Part shown: positions 36,925 to 48,547 of the stretch, piece by piece
Numbering within the stretch: position 1 is the first letter of the stretch
Layout of the letters: each line of letters starts with the position of its first letter
NCBI RefSeq assembly: GCF_000002425.4
Contig: NC_037265.1
Location: 6,483,948 to 6,547,947, forward strand
DNA from: Physcomitrium patens
Taxonomy: Eukaryota > Streptophyta > Bryopsida > Funariales > Funariaceae
Direction: 5' to 3'
Length of the DNA stretch: 64,000 nucleotides
Notes under the pieces: model-generated
The model's database searches: none
Told to the model about the DNA's origin: nothing
Seen by the model: the letters and a program-made list of their open reading frames with translations, nothing else
Program-made: the position numbers and the translations under genes

Positions 36925-38245
36925 AAATCTTCCACCAAATTGATCTTTAATTGGTTGTAAGTATGTGTTTAGAATCAAAAGGGATGAAAAGACAATATTG
37001 TGAGATACAACTCTAAATTGTTTGCCAAAGGCTACTCACAAGGTATTGGTATTGATTTCAATGATACGTTTGCTCTTATCGCCAGTTTCACCACCATTAA
37101 AATCATTGTTGTAATTGAGGTAGCAATGAACTTAGAGATACATCAAATGGATGTGAAGATAGCTTTCTCGAATAGAAATCTAAAAGAAGACATCTATTTA
37201 GAGCAACTATAAAGATTTATAAAATAAGGCAAACAACATCTTATTTGTAAGTTGAAGAAAGTCTTGTATAGACTCAAGCAATGTCCAAAGGCATGGTTTC
37301 AATGCATAGACACATTCTTTTGTAGATAAAGGATTTTTAAAAAGTAAATCAGATCATTCTTTGTATGTGATACAATTAATTGAGTTCATATTCATTGTCA
37401 TTCTCTATGTTGATGATTTGATCATCTTAATTATTACTATAAAGATGATGGATTGATTGAAGGCAAAATTAGATAAGAAGTATAAAATGAGCAATTTGGA
37501 AGATCTTCATTCTTGTTTAGGAGTGAAATTTGTAAGGGATAGTACTAAATAGATCATTACAATGAGCCAAAACAAGTACATTGGAAAAGTATTGAAAGAA
37601 TTAAACATGAAAGAATGTATGTCTATAGGAATACCTTTGGAGATCAATTTGAAGTTGATAAAGCTCAAGGATGAAGAATTTGCTGAAGTTGAAGATGAAA
37701 TATTAGGTATTTATACAAAGAAACAATGGATTTACTTATATATGAAATGATTGGCATAAGAGTGGATCTTACATATGCAGTGAGTATTGTGAGTCAACAT
37801 ATGTCAAAGGCTAGTCCAATCTATTGGACAACCATCAAAAGGATCATGAGGTATTTAAATAGTTTTTTGTATTTCAAATTATACCTTGAAGGTGATAAAA
37901 TTTATTTGTATGGTTATTGTAATGAAAATTGGACTAAAAATATAAATGATAGAAGTTCAATAATAGGATATATATTTTTTATTGGAATAGGAGCTATTTA
38001 CTAGAATTATAAGAAACAACCAACAATTATATGATCAACAATAGTTGTAGAGTACATGGCAGCCAGCCATGGTACAATAGAGGTAATATGGCTAAGACAG
38101 CTTTTGGAGGACATTAAAGTATTGCAAATGAAAGTAATTCCAATGGAATGTGACAATGAAGAATGTCTTGCATTTAAAATTATCTAAACCATCATTTAAG
38201 GACCAAACACATTAACATTTAATATCACTTCATAAAAAAGAAGAT
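36925..38245 (+). pseudogene. Copia element I: RT and RNase H, degraded
   Basis: Plus-strand copia pol. RT starts near 36930 and reads YNSKLFAKGYSQGIGIDF (37000-37060), HQMDVKIAFSNRNLKEDIY (37140-37200) and LYVDDLIIL (37405-37435). RNase H follows at 37560-38240 (HLMSKASPIYWTTIKRIMRY-like, YGYCNENWTKNINDRSSIIGY). RNase H is cut at 'HFIKKKIE' near 38245, where LTR sequence starts without a polypurine tract. Gag, protease and integrase are missing. Confidence 0.83.
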
Positions 38246-38664
38246 TGAATAAATTAATATGGAAGTAGAATATATAACATTGTGAAAGATATTATTTTAG
38301 GTGAATTACTATTAGTTAAGGAGTTGACTCTTGGTATATAAGAAGGCCAAGAGATAAATTGGATGAAGAGACCAAAGATCTTAAAAATATACAAAATATA
38401 CTAAAAGTAAATTTTTATAGTAGATAAGATATTAATAGATAGTCACAATAGAATATTAGATGGATGGATAGTTTTGGTAGAATATTGGATGGTTGCATTC
38501 ATCAAAGGATGGAAGTTGTTTATTAGGACAACAACCACCACCTATAAGCAACGGATGTTGGAAGTGAGAGATATCTTACTCCATACTCTCTTTATATATA
38601 ATCTTATTGATACTAAGTGTTGTAACTTCATAGTACTTATTCTGCAATAGGTTATGGACCTACT
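38246..38664 (+). repeat. Copia LTR followed by primer site
   Basis: LTR about 38246-38646 ending TTCTGCA, then ATAGGTTATGGACCTACT at 38647-38664, the initiator-tRNA-Met type primer site. Because a primer site lies outside it on the right, it is a 5' LTR whose internal region is lost, joined at its left to pol of copia I. 38665-38850 looks like a rearranged LTR interior. Confidence 0.72.
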
Positions 38665-38850
38665 TACTTTTAGTTGTGAATTTTATATCTCTTGGTGTTA
38701 GAAAAGGATTTCCTATGGATATAGGATGAGGCCAAATACTAAGAGTCAAAATCAAGAAGATAAAATATGAACTATGAAATATTTAAATATTATGTAAAAA
38801 TAATTAATATTTGATATAGGATATCATCATAGTTAATAATATTGAATAAC

Positions 38851-39250
38851 AAGTACTATGAAGTTATAACACTTAATATCAACAAGGATGCCTATATCAA
38901 TAAATTAGCAAGCATGTTTTCTATTACACATACTTCATATGAATCACTTCCATTTCAATCTTCTCTCTTAAAAAGTGATGTTGAATGTCAATGTACTTGG
39001 TCTTTGAATGATGCTTTAGATTCTTTGTAAATGCAAGGCTTTCTTCAACTTACAAAGAAGATGTTGTTTGTTTTCTTTTGCAAATCCTTGAGGTTACTCT
39101 ATGTACATATTTTTTTTTTTAGATTTACAGTGAAGAAAGCCAACTTTACATTCATTTGATGCATCTCAAAGTCAATTATTTTTCCAAGTACAACAATAGT
39201 TCTAATAGTGGTAAATTTGGCAACAAGAGTAAATATTGTATTAAAATCCA
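38851..39250 (-). pseudogene. Copia scrap J (LTR edge, RNase H end, RT)
   Basis: Minus-strand mosaic. An LTR edge (TGAATAACAAGTACTATGAAG) runs into the RNase H end (TGTCAATGTACTTGGTCTTTG, 38985-39010), then directly into RT (39020-39250, ending in the 'FTTIRT' region). A large internal deletion joins the two. Confidence 0.72.
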
Positions 39251-39277
39251 TACTAGAAATTTATAAATTTTAAAGTA

Positions 39278-39658
39278 TATTAATAAATATAGAAGTAGAA
39301 TAAATTATATTATAGAAGATATTATTTGAGATATATTGCTATTAATTAAAAGGTTGGTATGTAAGAAGGTCAAGAGATAAAGTAGATGAATGAACCAAAG
39401 ATGTTAAGAGTATTAAAAATATACTAAAAGTTTATTTTTATATTAGATAAGATAAAAATAGATAGTTTTGATAGAATGTTTAATGGATGTATTTATAAAA
39501 GGATGGAAGTTGTTCATTAAGGTAGCAGCCACCACCTATAAGTAATGAGTATTCAAAGTGAGAAACATCTCACTTCATACTCTCTTTGTGTATAATTTTG
39601 TTGATGCTAAATGTTGTAACTTCATAAAGCTTGCTTTTTAATAGGTTATGGATCTACT
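39278..39658 (+). repeat. Copia LTR and primer site
   Basis: LTR about 39278-39640 (TATTAATAAATATAGAAGTAG, terminal TG decayed to TA), with ATAGGTTATGGATCTACT at 39641-39658 as the primer site. Closely related to the LTRs at 38246 and 40315. Confidence 0.72.
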
Positions 39659-39669
39659 CAACTTTGATT

Positions 39670-39920
39670 GTGAGTTTGATATATACCAAAGATAAAGAAG
39701 AATTTCTTTTCGGTGATCAAACTTATATCACATGATTGTGAGATTTAATTTGATAAGAATGGATGTTTTGTGAAGACCTTAGATAGACAATATGTTACTA
39801 AAGACCTTGGAAATGACAAACTCTACTTTATCAATTGTATAAAAATAGATGGAGTAGAAGTGATAGCATTTGCTAATTTTCTACGAGATCAATACAAATT
39901 TGGAATTAGACATGATTAAT
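39670..39920 (+). pseudogene. Copia protease/GAG-pre-integrase scrap
   Basis: Reads IPKIKKNFFSVIKLISHDCEI (one stop follows), then DKNGCFVKTLDRQYVTKDL and NCIKIDGVEVIAFANF, matching E residues about 306-370. It is joined to a primer site without gag, so gag has been deleted. 39921-40314 holds no readable motif. Confidence 0.72.
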
Positions 39921-40314
39921 GTCATAATAAAAATCAACTAATAGATAAAAAGAATGAAAAAATTATCATACTATAGAAAATCTTACTTCAAATATTATAC
40001 AAAATTATCTTAGAAACATACAATAGTACAAAAAAAAAAAAAAACTAAAGATATAAATATTAATTTTTTACAAAGTAGGCTTCCATTTACTTTATAAGGC
40101 CAAAATTATAGCAAATAAAGATAGATTAGAAAAATAAAAAAAATATATGCAAGTATAGAAAGAAATAAGGATTTGATTTTCGAAAAAAGTATTTCAAAAA
40201 GATAAAATTTGATATCAGAAAAGGACCAATTATCAACCTAAGTCGAAATCAAAATCTAAGGCACAAAACTAGGCACCTACAGGAACTTAAGAGTTTTTTT
40301 ATAGATCAAAGAAT

Positions 40315-40722
40315 TGTTAAAATAAAAGTAGAATAAGTTACCTCATAAAAAATATTAACTTAGGTAAGTTGCTAGTGGTCAAAGGTTTGATTCTTAGTAT
40401 ATGATAAAGGCATCCAATGGATATAAGACAAAGTCATGGACCAAGAGTCAAAGTCAAAAGAATAAAGTATTAATAAGGGAATATCTAAAGACTAAGTATG
40501 AGTCATTAGTATGTGTTATAGGACACCCTCGAGGCTCGTGAGATGCCAAAAGGATCCTTGGGCCACGTGTATAAAAGTCAAAGAGTGGAAGTTGTCTTTT
40601 AGGGCAACAACCACTATCTATAAGTAATGGGTATTAGAAATGAGAGACATCTTATTCCAAACTCTTTTTGTGTGCAACCTTGTTGATGCTAAGTGTTGTG
40701 TCTTCAAAGTGCTTAATCTTCA
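40315..40722 (+). repeat. 5' LTR of copia K
   Basis: 408 bp from TGTTAAAATAAAAGTAG to AATCTTCA, followed by a primer site at 40723-40740 (ATAGATTATAGGCCCACT). Shares CTCGTGAGATGCCAAAAGGA with the L LTR (58483-58972, opposite strand). Confidence 0.85.
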
Positions 40723-40740
40723 ATAGATTATAGGCCCACT
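40723..40740 (+). other. Copia K primer-binding site
   Basis: Complement of the initiator tRNA-Met anticodon arm with two G-to-A changes (expected GGTTATGGGCCCAC, seen GATTATAGGCCCAC). Confidence 0.62.
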
Positions 40741-41284
40741 CATCTTTACTTGTGAATTTTGAAGTACTTTGAAGTCTTTCTTGTTGTGAGGAATAGATCT
40801 TATGGTTGTTTCTGAAGTTTGAGTTTGCTCTCTTCTAACCTTTTTTATGCATCTAGTTGTTGATATAGTATTTGGTCTTAATTGTTGTTAAGTGCATTGA
40901 TAGTCTTGGTTTTTGTTAGACTCCATTTAATGGTGTTTTAGAACTTTACTATTATATTTCTTTGTTGAGTTTCATTATTAGTGCTCTAACTTTGTGCTTT
41001 TATATACTTAACTCCATAAGAGATTCTCTTATTATTATAAGAAGTATTTTGTGTCATTAGAAGGGTGATTGAAGAGTGGCAAAGCTTAAGTAAGAGGTTT
41101 AAATAGAGTATAACACTTGTGAAAATTCTTATATGTGAAGTTGAGAGTGATACAAGAGTGAAATCACTTGTATAATTACAAAGAGGGCATTCTGGGTTTC
41201 TAAGGCAGCAACACCTTCTTGTTGATTTTGAGAGTTCTATCTTCTCTTTTTTTTGATTTTTTTTCATACATCTCTTTTTTAGAC

Positions 41285-41552
41285 ATGGCTTCAAGTGAAG
41301 GTGAGAGCTTGAGAGTGATTGAAAAGTTAAGAGGTGACAACTTTTACTATTGGAAGACAAAAATAGAGCTTTTATTGGATTCATTGGACCTTTGAGACAT
41401 TGTTGATGAAAGTGAAGATCCTCCAAGTGACAATGCTGATGTCAAGGTGAAGAACGAGTACAAACATTGTGAAAGGAAGGCTTTTAGGATGATTGCAACA
41501 AACCTTGATGATGCCAACTTTTCACATGTTATAGCTTACAATGGACCAGTGA
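41285..41552 (+). pseudogene. Copia K gag, N-terminal part
   Basis: ATG at 41285 after a ~545-nt leader. MASSEGESLRVIEKLRGDN, then YWKTKIELLLDSLDL, then TGA replacing Trp before DIVDESEDPP. Continues to DDANFSHVIAYNGPV and is cut at 41553 by LTR X2; the remainder of K is not found on the other side of the nest. Confidence 0.83.
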
Positions 41553-41710
41553 TGTCGTATTGTAAATGCTTACAGTATCTAAAAATTAATTAAAATATAT
41601 TATATGTTAATAAATCTAGATGTGTGTTAGAGTGGCTAGTAGATTAAATTAAAAGGAGTTGGTATAAGAAACTTTACTTTGTTTCTTTACTTATTTTGAT
41701 TTTGACATTA

Positions 41711-41755
<45 letters not shown>

Positions 41756-42719
41756 GACCTAAATATTTAGTATGAAGCCTTGCAAGAAGGTGGAAGCCTA
41801 AGAATAAAAATCTAAACTAATAGGAGGCTAATTGGGAGGGATGAAAGCAAGGCATAGTCGGATGAAGGCAAGGAATGGAGAACTTCATCCCTATTGATCG
41901 AATATCATGCCCAATGGCCTTCAAAGAGGCTATCCGAGGCCTTATTAGGGATTAGGATTCCTCTTTCAAAAGATTTAGAGATTACAAGTTAGGATTGTAA
42001 AGTTTAGATTTTGGGGTATAATTTATGTACAAAAATTAGAGGATTTGGAGTTAAGATGAAGAAGTTATAGCCATTTGAAGTTAAGGTGTTTATTTAAGAT
42101 ATATTGTTACTCTTTTGAAAGTACTAGGAGTTTTACAGTAGCTTTTGAAGATCAAAAGGTGCAACTAGAACGGCGATTTCAAGGCCTACATCTTTTATGA
42201 AAGAATTATTGCTTTTAGAGTCCACATGAAGGAGTTGTAAGGAGTTGAAGGCGGCGCTTTGAAATCAAAGGCAATAAGTAAGCAGTTTTGTTTGTAATAA
42301 TGGTTGGAGCCATAACTTGAGTTTTCAGACGAACTTTTGGCTCAAATTATTTGGAAAATGTAAAATTTTATGTTAAAAAGCTATAAATATAAATTTCGTG
42401 GCATTTGAGTTTATATTTTGTGAGATATGAAGAAAATTGCATGCGGATATATAAAGATAAGGGTTTGAAGTGACTGTTAGGATTTTCAAGATATCTCAAG
42501 ATCTGCAATGAATTTGTAGTTGAAAATTGTTGTAGAAGTTAATAAAAAAATTTTAGTACCTCATGTAAAATTTGAGTTTTTCTCAACAATCGGATTAGAA
42601 GATATGAGGTGTTGAAATTCGGAAAAATCTCCACATAAGAGTATACAAAGTTTTAGAGGATTTTATCATATTTTGGGTGTTGTTGATTACTTGAGGCTTG
42701 TGTATTTTGTGTAATTGCT
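41553..42719 (+). repeat. 5' LTR X2, left part (family X)
   Basis: Starts TGTCGTATTGTAAATGC and aligns along its length with solo LTR X1, including GGTGGAAGCCTAAGAATAAA and ATGAAGGCAAGGAATGG. Interrupted at 42719 by element D and resumed at 50981-51098. It contains an expanded (TA)n tract at about 41713-41752. The 4 bp on its left, GTGA, correspond to GCGA in the related copia L gag (GACCAGCGAAAGC). Confidence 0.83.
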
Positions 42720-43459
42720 TGTGGTTATTGTTTTACTTATTTCGGAAGAAACCTCTTAGAATAAACCCATGTAGGGGAATTCGAACACAGAAAAAGACCA
42801 TTTATATGAGCTCCAATTGTTAGGATCACACAATTAACCGCTACTGCTAAATGCTTACAATACCGAAGAATACTTAACTTTACCTCCTATTGTCCACTCT
42901 CTCATATCAATATGGTAACAATCACGACATTAATTTCAGTACCCTATGTAATTCATGAACACACAAGCACAATCCAAACCCTGAAACGACCAACTTTCAA
43001 TCCACAGAATTTGATCAAGACAATTCCTTCAATTACAATTCCTCTCCACTGAACTTACAACCTTATGATAAAAGTGACTAAAAAATTCCATACATCTTCA
43101 ATCTTTTATAACAATTGATAAACAGTGATCCATAAATAATTTCATAAATCAAACATTGATTCATTAAATTGATTCTCTTCTCTAGAATCAACACTAACAC
43201 AAAAAAAACAAGAAAACTAAGAAGAAGAGATAGCACCAAGCTTATCCTTGGCTCAGTACTATCATAGTCTGGCATTTTCTTCTCCTCTCCCATCCTCCTT
43301 ATACTACTCCGAGATACCAACTCCTATACTACAGATGATAACTACTTTTCTTGACTATTCATCCATTCTACCTGCTGAACTACCTTTTCAGCAAATATCT
43401 ATCTTTGTTTATACTATACACTAGGTATCTACATTCTGAAAATAACTACTTATTGTACA
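42720..43459 (-). repeat. 3' LTR of element D
   Basis: 740 bp, TGTGGTTATTG to CTTATTGTACA on the plus strand. Direct repeat of 50235-50975 with roughly a tenth of positions differing by eye (shared AATTCGAACACA, GAGCTCCAATT, CCTTGGCTCAGTACTATC). The PPT (TTAGGAGTGGGGCTA, minus strand) lies at 43460-43474. Confidence 0.92.
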
Positions 43460-43516
43460 TAGCCCCACTCCTAACTGTGCAGCATCCCTATAAACACAAT
43501 ATTGATAAACAAAAAT

Positions 43517-43518
<2 letters not shown>

Positions 43519-43554
<36 letters not shown>
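43519..43554 (-). repeat. 36-bp homopolymer (poly-A on element strand)
   Basis: Uninterrupted run of T on the plus strand between the stop of the D 3' ORF and its polypurine tract. Only eight bases lie between the run and the stop codon at 43562-43564. Confidence 0.85.
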
Positions 43555-43557
<3 letters not shown>

Positions 43558-43561
43558 TAGA

Positions 43562-45238
43562 TTATTCAATCTCTTCAATTTCTGGCGCTCGCTCCATTTG
43601 GTCTTGTTCCAATACTATATCTTCTTCCTTTGACTCGTCCTGAATCTCTGCCCTTAATTGAACTGTTAAATCTTCATTATATGCTCCCAATTCTCGAACC
43701 TGAGCTTCCAATTAGAAGATTTTGGCATCTTTAGCTTCCAGTTGTTGCTATTGTTGATGCAATTTCTCTTCCAATTTTCTAATTCTTACTCTTGTTGAGG
43801 CAGATATTTGTGACTGACCAATACTGACTAAATCACTCTCCAATTTTGTTATTGTTTCTTTCAAAACAATAATTTGTACTTGTAGCTCATCCATTTTATT
43901 TTGATATTGGTCACCTAATTGTTTCTTTTCAAGCTCCAATGCCTCCTTCTTCTCTCGTTCCATCTTCAACTGAGCATTCATCTTCTCTTGTTCTAATCTA
44001 TACGATTTGTAAGTTTGTAGTAATTCTTGTTTTTGATTTTCTAGGATATGCTGAATCCTCTGTTTGTCTTTTGACCAGTTTTCCACTCTTTCATTCAATT
44101 CACGCTTCACTCGCATCTTGGATTCTAATTCTACCTTGATGACTTGTTCCTATTCCTTGATTTTGTAATTTTGTTCCAATATTATTTTCTTGCTCGCTTC
44201 TACTTACATTTTTAACCTACCTTCATCTTTGAGCTTATTCACTATAAGTTGCAACTAGGATATTTTATCCAATATAACTTCCTTAAGTTTTCACCCTTCC
44301 GTTACACCTCGTTGAAATCCTAATTGGTTGCTTTCTCTTAGAACTGGTATTGGTGTCGTCATCTCTATTGTCGACTGAATTGAGACTCGCTTTGATGTAG
44401 ATATTGGTCTTGCTTCCCGTTTTGCCACTCTGCTAGATTCTCTTATTTCATAGACCATTACCCGTGGACTAACTGTTCCCATTTGTAAACTTGGAAGTAC
44501 TAGTTGAGATTCGTCTTTCAATGTATATTCAATCACTGAGTTTACATAATTGAAACATAATAGTGAAGCAAACTTCTCCATCTTCTGTTTAGCTCTCATT
44601 TTTGCATGTATCCTTGTGGCCACATAAGCTATCCAATTGAATACCATGCCTTCCAGTATTCCTATTGCGGAAAACAGTAATCGCTTCGCCATATAGATGG
44701 TATGCTGATTCAATGTTAATCGCTTCTGAACGAACCACATCTATTCCATAAGTGCCTCCTGTACCTCCTATCCTTGATATCGCTCAAGAGACGACATCCC
44801 TCCTTTGAAGTAGCTTCCTGGCCTTAAATCATTTGACGCATCTCCTTCCACCTCAAGCTCTCTAGTTGATAAATGCAAGACCTTGTGTAAGATATTTTCA
44901 TCTATTCCAATCAAGACTCCTCTTACGACCCTCAAACCATCCTCTAGATCATAATTTTTTATATATTTCGCCACTCGTTCTACATCAATTGGTGATAGTT
45001 TATCCGATCCTCACAAAAATATAAATAACTGTGCATTTCTAAAATCTTTTTGTCTTTTCAATGACCAATAAATATCTAACTTCATCGATTCCATGTTGGT
45101 GATAACTACAAGAGACGGTGATCCCAGATCGCACTTAGACCTCACATTGCGGTGACACTCCAATCGTTTCGATGCTCTCTTCATTCTTTCCATTGACATT
45201 GTGAAAATCAAACTCTCAATACTTCCTTGCGCTAACAC
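43562..45238 (-). pseudogene. Element D extra 3' ORF (~558 codons), interrupted
   Basis: A single frame of 559 codons between integrase and 3' LTR, interrupted by about eight in-frame stops but no frameshift. N-terminal ~250 residues include DVERVAKYIKNYDLEDGLRV, IGIDENILHKVLHLSTRELE and MWFVQKRLTLNQHTIYMAKR followed by LLFSAIGILEGMVFN. This layout resembles the 'putative plant transposon protein' domain of plant LTR elements; that assignment is from memory and moderate. From about residue 330 on it is a long charged coiled coil (heptads with Q/E/K/L, e.g. NQKQELLQTYKSYRLEQEKM and EKKEALELEKKQLGDQYQNK). It ends APEIEEIE. The position is that of env-like or accessory ORFs in Athila/Tat elements. 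No signal peptide or transmembrane helix, so an envelope role is not supported. Two stops (near 44766 and 44742) replace expected Trp codons. Confidence 0.72.
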
Positions 45239-45880
45239 TATTACTGATTACTGTCGTAAAGCTTACAGTTCAAAGCACAATGTCTGAAATTTGTAACAAT
45301 GAAACCTTCTATGAGTGCCTCGCTCTTAACTGCTTATTTGGAGTCTAAATCAAAAACATCTAATTCAGTGTACTTTATTCTCATGTCTAATCAAGAATGT
45401 CTAATTTCTTGACTAGTCAGTTTCAGTACCCAAAACTAACCATCAATCATTTCTTAACTATCACAACCTTTCTAATCCTGTAGGTAATCATTATTATGGA
45501 GACTTCCTCCCTCTACTGAGTAAACCAGTCCTGGGTTTACGTATAATATAGACGTAACCGATCCCCATTAACGCACGTTGTGAATTGGGTTCCAAAAAAA
45601 TCTTCTAATTGAATGGAACCATTAGAAAAACCTTCCACCACCCGATATGGCCCATGCTATCGTACTTGAAATTTATCGAGAAAGTTGTTAAAGCGGCTAT
45701 CATAAAGTAGCACCAGATCAATGGACATAAAATATTTTGATCGTAACTTACTGTCGTTATAACTCTTTCGGCGGCGTTGTGTAGCTTCCATGATCAAGAG
45801 AGCCCTAGCCCAAGCTTCATCCAATTTCTTCAATTGAACTAACCTATATTAAAGAGCTCCTCTATCTTCCAGATGTTCAT

Positions 45881-46590
45881 TCAACGTAATTCATAAACTT
45901 TGGACTTCCAATTCAATTGGTAGAATTGCCTCTTGACCATATACCAATTGAAATGGGGTAGAATTGCCTCTTGACCATATACCAATTGAAATGGGGTAGA
46001 ATTGGTAGTTACTTTATATGCAGTACGGTATGTCCATAAAGTTGCAAACAATTTAGTGTCCCTATTGGTTTCCGCTCCTGAAATAGTCTTTGTTAAGATC
46101 TTACGTAAGATACCGTTTGTCTTTTTAGTTTGGCCATTAGCTCGTTGATGATAAGGTGTAGTTTTGCAGTGCTTAATCTCATACTTTGCTGTTAATGCTT
46201 CAAATGTGGCATTAATAAAATGTGTCCCACGATTACTAACCAATTCTTTCAGACAGCCAAAACGAGTGATAATATTTTCATATAAAAATGTTGCTAGGGT
46301 ATTGACATAATCAGTTATTATTGCTATGGCCTCCACCTATTTGGTGACATAATCAGTGGGTAGTAGAATATAACATTTATGTCTATTTCGAGAGGCAAGT
46401 CCAATTGGTTCGACAAAGCCAATACCCCATTTTTTGAATGGTACTTGTGCCAAAATTGGTACCATTGGCATTGCAGAAGTTCCAGTAGGGCGACCAATTC
46501 GTTGACAAGGATCACAATGACAAACATATTGGTGTGCATCAAAAAATATTGTTGGCCACCAATATCCAGCCATTAAAGCCTTACGTGCAG
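45881..46590 (-). pseudogene. Element D integrase, C-terminal part
   Basis: Continues the integrase after element F: KALMAGYWWPTIFFDAHQYV, CDPCQRIGRPTG (second half of the HHCC finger), KKWGIGFVEPIG (where the first catalytic Asp, usually in GIDFVGP, is Gly), SNRGTHFINATFEALTAKYE (the usual DRG Asp is Asn) and HQRANGQTKKTNGILRK (the expected catalytic Glu in GQTE is Lys). A 39-bp direct duplication at 45921-45998 (CAATTGGTAGAATTGCCTC repeated) lies near the C-terminus. 45240-45880 is a low-homology spacer that includes the integrase tail. Confidence 0.85.
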
Positions 46591-47541
46591 TGTCGTATTA
46601 CGTACTTTCCTGCTCGAGAACGCGCCGGGCGTCTGGCTGTAGAAGGTAGTATGGAGATTCGCCGATAGTCAAGCAATCTATTAGTTTTTGACTGCTGGAA
46701 TATAAACGACTGCAACAATGTATCGTAAATCTATACGGATGCTCTTCGACTGCTTGTCGAAGTCTTTTTTTTTTTTTTTTTTCCCCAACCGATAGGTCTC
46801 TAGACGTTACAGAGAACCCCGAACAACCCAAACTGTTAATCTTCAATACCCCTTTGTACTTACGATCTTGTATCCACTGACTGTCCTGTTAGATTAACCC
46901 AATAAATTTCATTCACTCCGCATACTCAATCCTATAGACACCCCTTTAATCCTTCAATCACAGACGTAACTCGATTTTACAAAACAATCAAGAGTATTCA
47001 ATCCACTTCATTTAAAAATCACGATTCACCATTACAACACTGACTTCAGAAGCGATTGCCTCAGTCTTCCCAAAACTCTACGAAGAAGAGAAATCCAAAT
47101 TCTATGTCTTTCCTTCCCCGACCCAAAGCATGAAGCTCCTCTCTCTAATTCCCTTGATCTTCAAAAAACCTCCAAATGAAAAACCGAACTGGTAACCTTG
47201 CAAAAGCTTGCAAAAAACCCCCCCCCGATTCCCCCCTAACCTTATCCTCTGAATTTCTTCAATCTTCCGTCTTAGATCCGGAATTGGCTCCCACCTCAAG
47301 CTTGGATCCGAAATTGGCTCTCGCCATCAAGCTTTCTCCTCCGTTTTTACCTTTAAGAAATCCATTTACCAAAAACAACGTTCCCTGAAACGGCACAGAG
47401 AACAGGACAGCCTAAAACAGAATCGAACCCCGTAATTGGGACCACATTGAGTCGCACGACCAATTCAGGTCCTATATTGGGAAAGATGCCCATAGTAACC
47501 TGGATGTTCCCGTAATTGGGTCAAATTGGTCCTTCCATTGT
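46591..47541. repeat. Element F head copy 1
   Basis: Starts TGTCGTATTACGTACTTTCC, contains GAACGCGCCGGGCGTCTGGC, a 17-18-T run near 46767 and GATCCGGAATTGGCTCCCAC, and ends at AAATTGGTCCTTCCAT. Nearly identical to copy 2 with small indels. Confidence 0.85.
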
Positions 47542-48547
47542 CATATTACGTGCTTTCCTGCTCGAGAACGCGCCGGGCGTCTGGCTGTAGAAGGTAGTAT
47601 GGAGATTCGCCGATAGTCACGCAGTCTATCAGTTTTTGACTGCTGGAATATAAACGACTGCAACAATGTACCGTAAATCTATACGGGTGCTCTTCGACTG
47701 CTTGTCGAAGTCCTTTTTGCCCCAGCCGGTAGGTCTCTAGACGTTACAGAGAACCCCGAACAACCCAAACTGTTAATCTTCAATACCCCTTTGTACTTAC
47801 GATCTTGTATCCACTGATTGTCCTGTTAGATTAACCCAATAAATTTCATTCACTCCGCATACTCAATCCTATAGACACCTTTTTAATCCTTCAATCACAG
47901 ACGTAACTCGATTTCACAAAACAGTCAAGAGTATTCAAACCCACTTCATTTAAAAATCCCGATTCACCATTACAACACTGACTTCAGCAGCGATTGCCTC
48001 AGTCTTCCCAAAAGTCCACGAAGAAGAAAAATCCAAATTCTATGTCTTTCCTTCCCCGACCCGAAGCATGAAGCTCCTCTCTCTAATTCCCTTGATCTTC
48101 AAAAAAAAACCTCCAATGAAACCCGAATTGGTAACCTTGCAGAAGCTTGAAAACTCGCTCCCCCCCCTGATTTCCCCTCCAAAAAAAAAAAACCCACACT
48201 CCTCCAAAACTATATCCCCCCTAACCTTATCCTCTGAATTTCTTCAATCTTCCATCTTAGATCCGGAATTGGCTCCCACCTCAAGCTTGGATCCGAAATT
48301 GGCTCTCATCTCAAATTGGATTCGAAATTGGCTCTCGCCGCCAAGCTTTCTCCTCCGTTTTTACCTTTAAGAAATCCATTTACCGAAAACAACGTTCCCT
48401 GAGACGGCACAGAGAACAGGACAGCCTGAAACAGAATCGAACCCCGTAATCGGGACCACATTGAGTCGCCCGACCAATTCAGGTCCTATATTGGGAAAGA
48501 TGCCCGTAGTAACCTGGATGTTCCCGTAATTGGGTCAAATTGGTCCT
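47542..48547. repeat. Element F head copy 2
   Basis: Starts TGTCATATTACGTGCTTTCC. Same content as copy 1 without the long T run and with an added near-repeat of the 'GGAATTGGCTC' segment. It continues into the tail repeats after AATTGGTCCTCGCG. Confidence 0.85.

Noticed and set aside
40986-41426. 146-aa minus-strand ORF
   Set aside because: Antisense of the copia K leader and gag start.
43562-45238. Envelope gene in element D
   Set aside because: Position fits, but there is no signal peptide, transmembrane helix or Cys pattern; coiled-coil content only.
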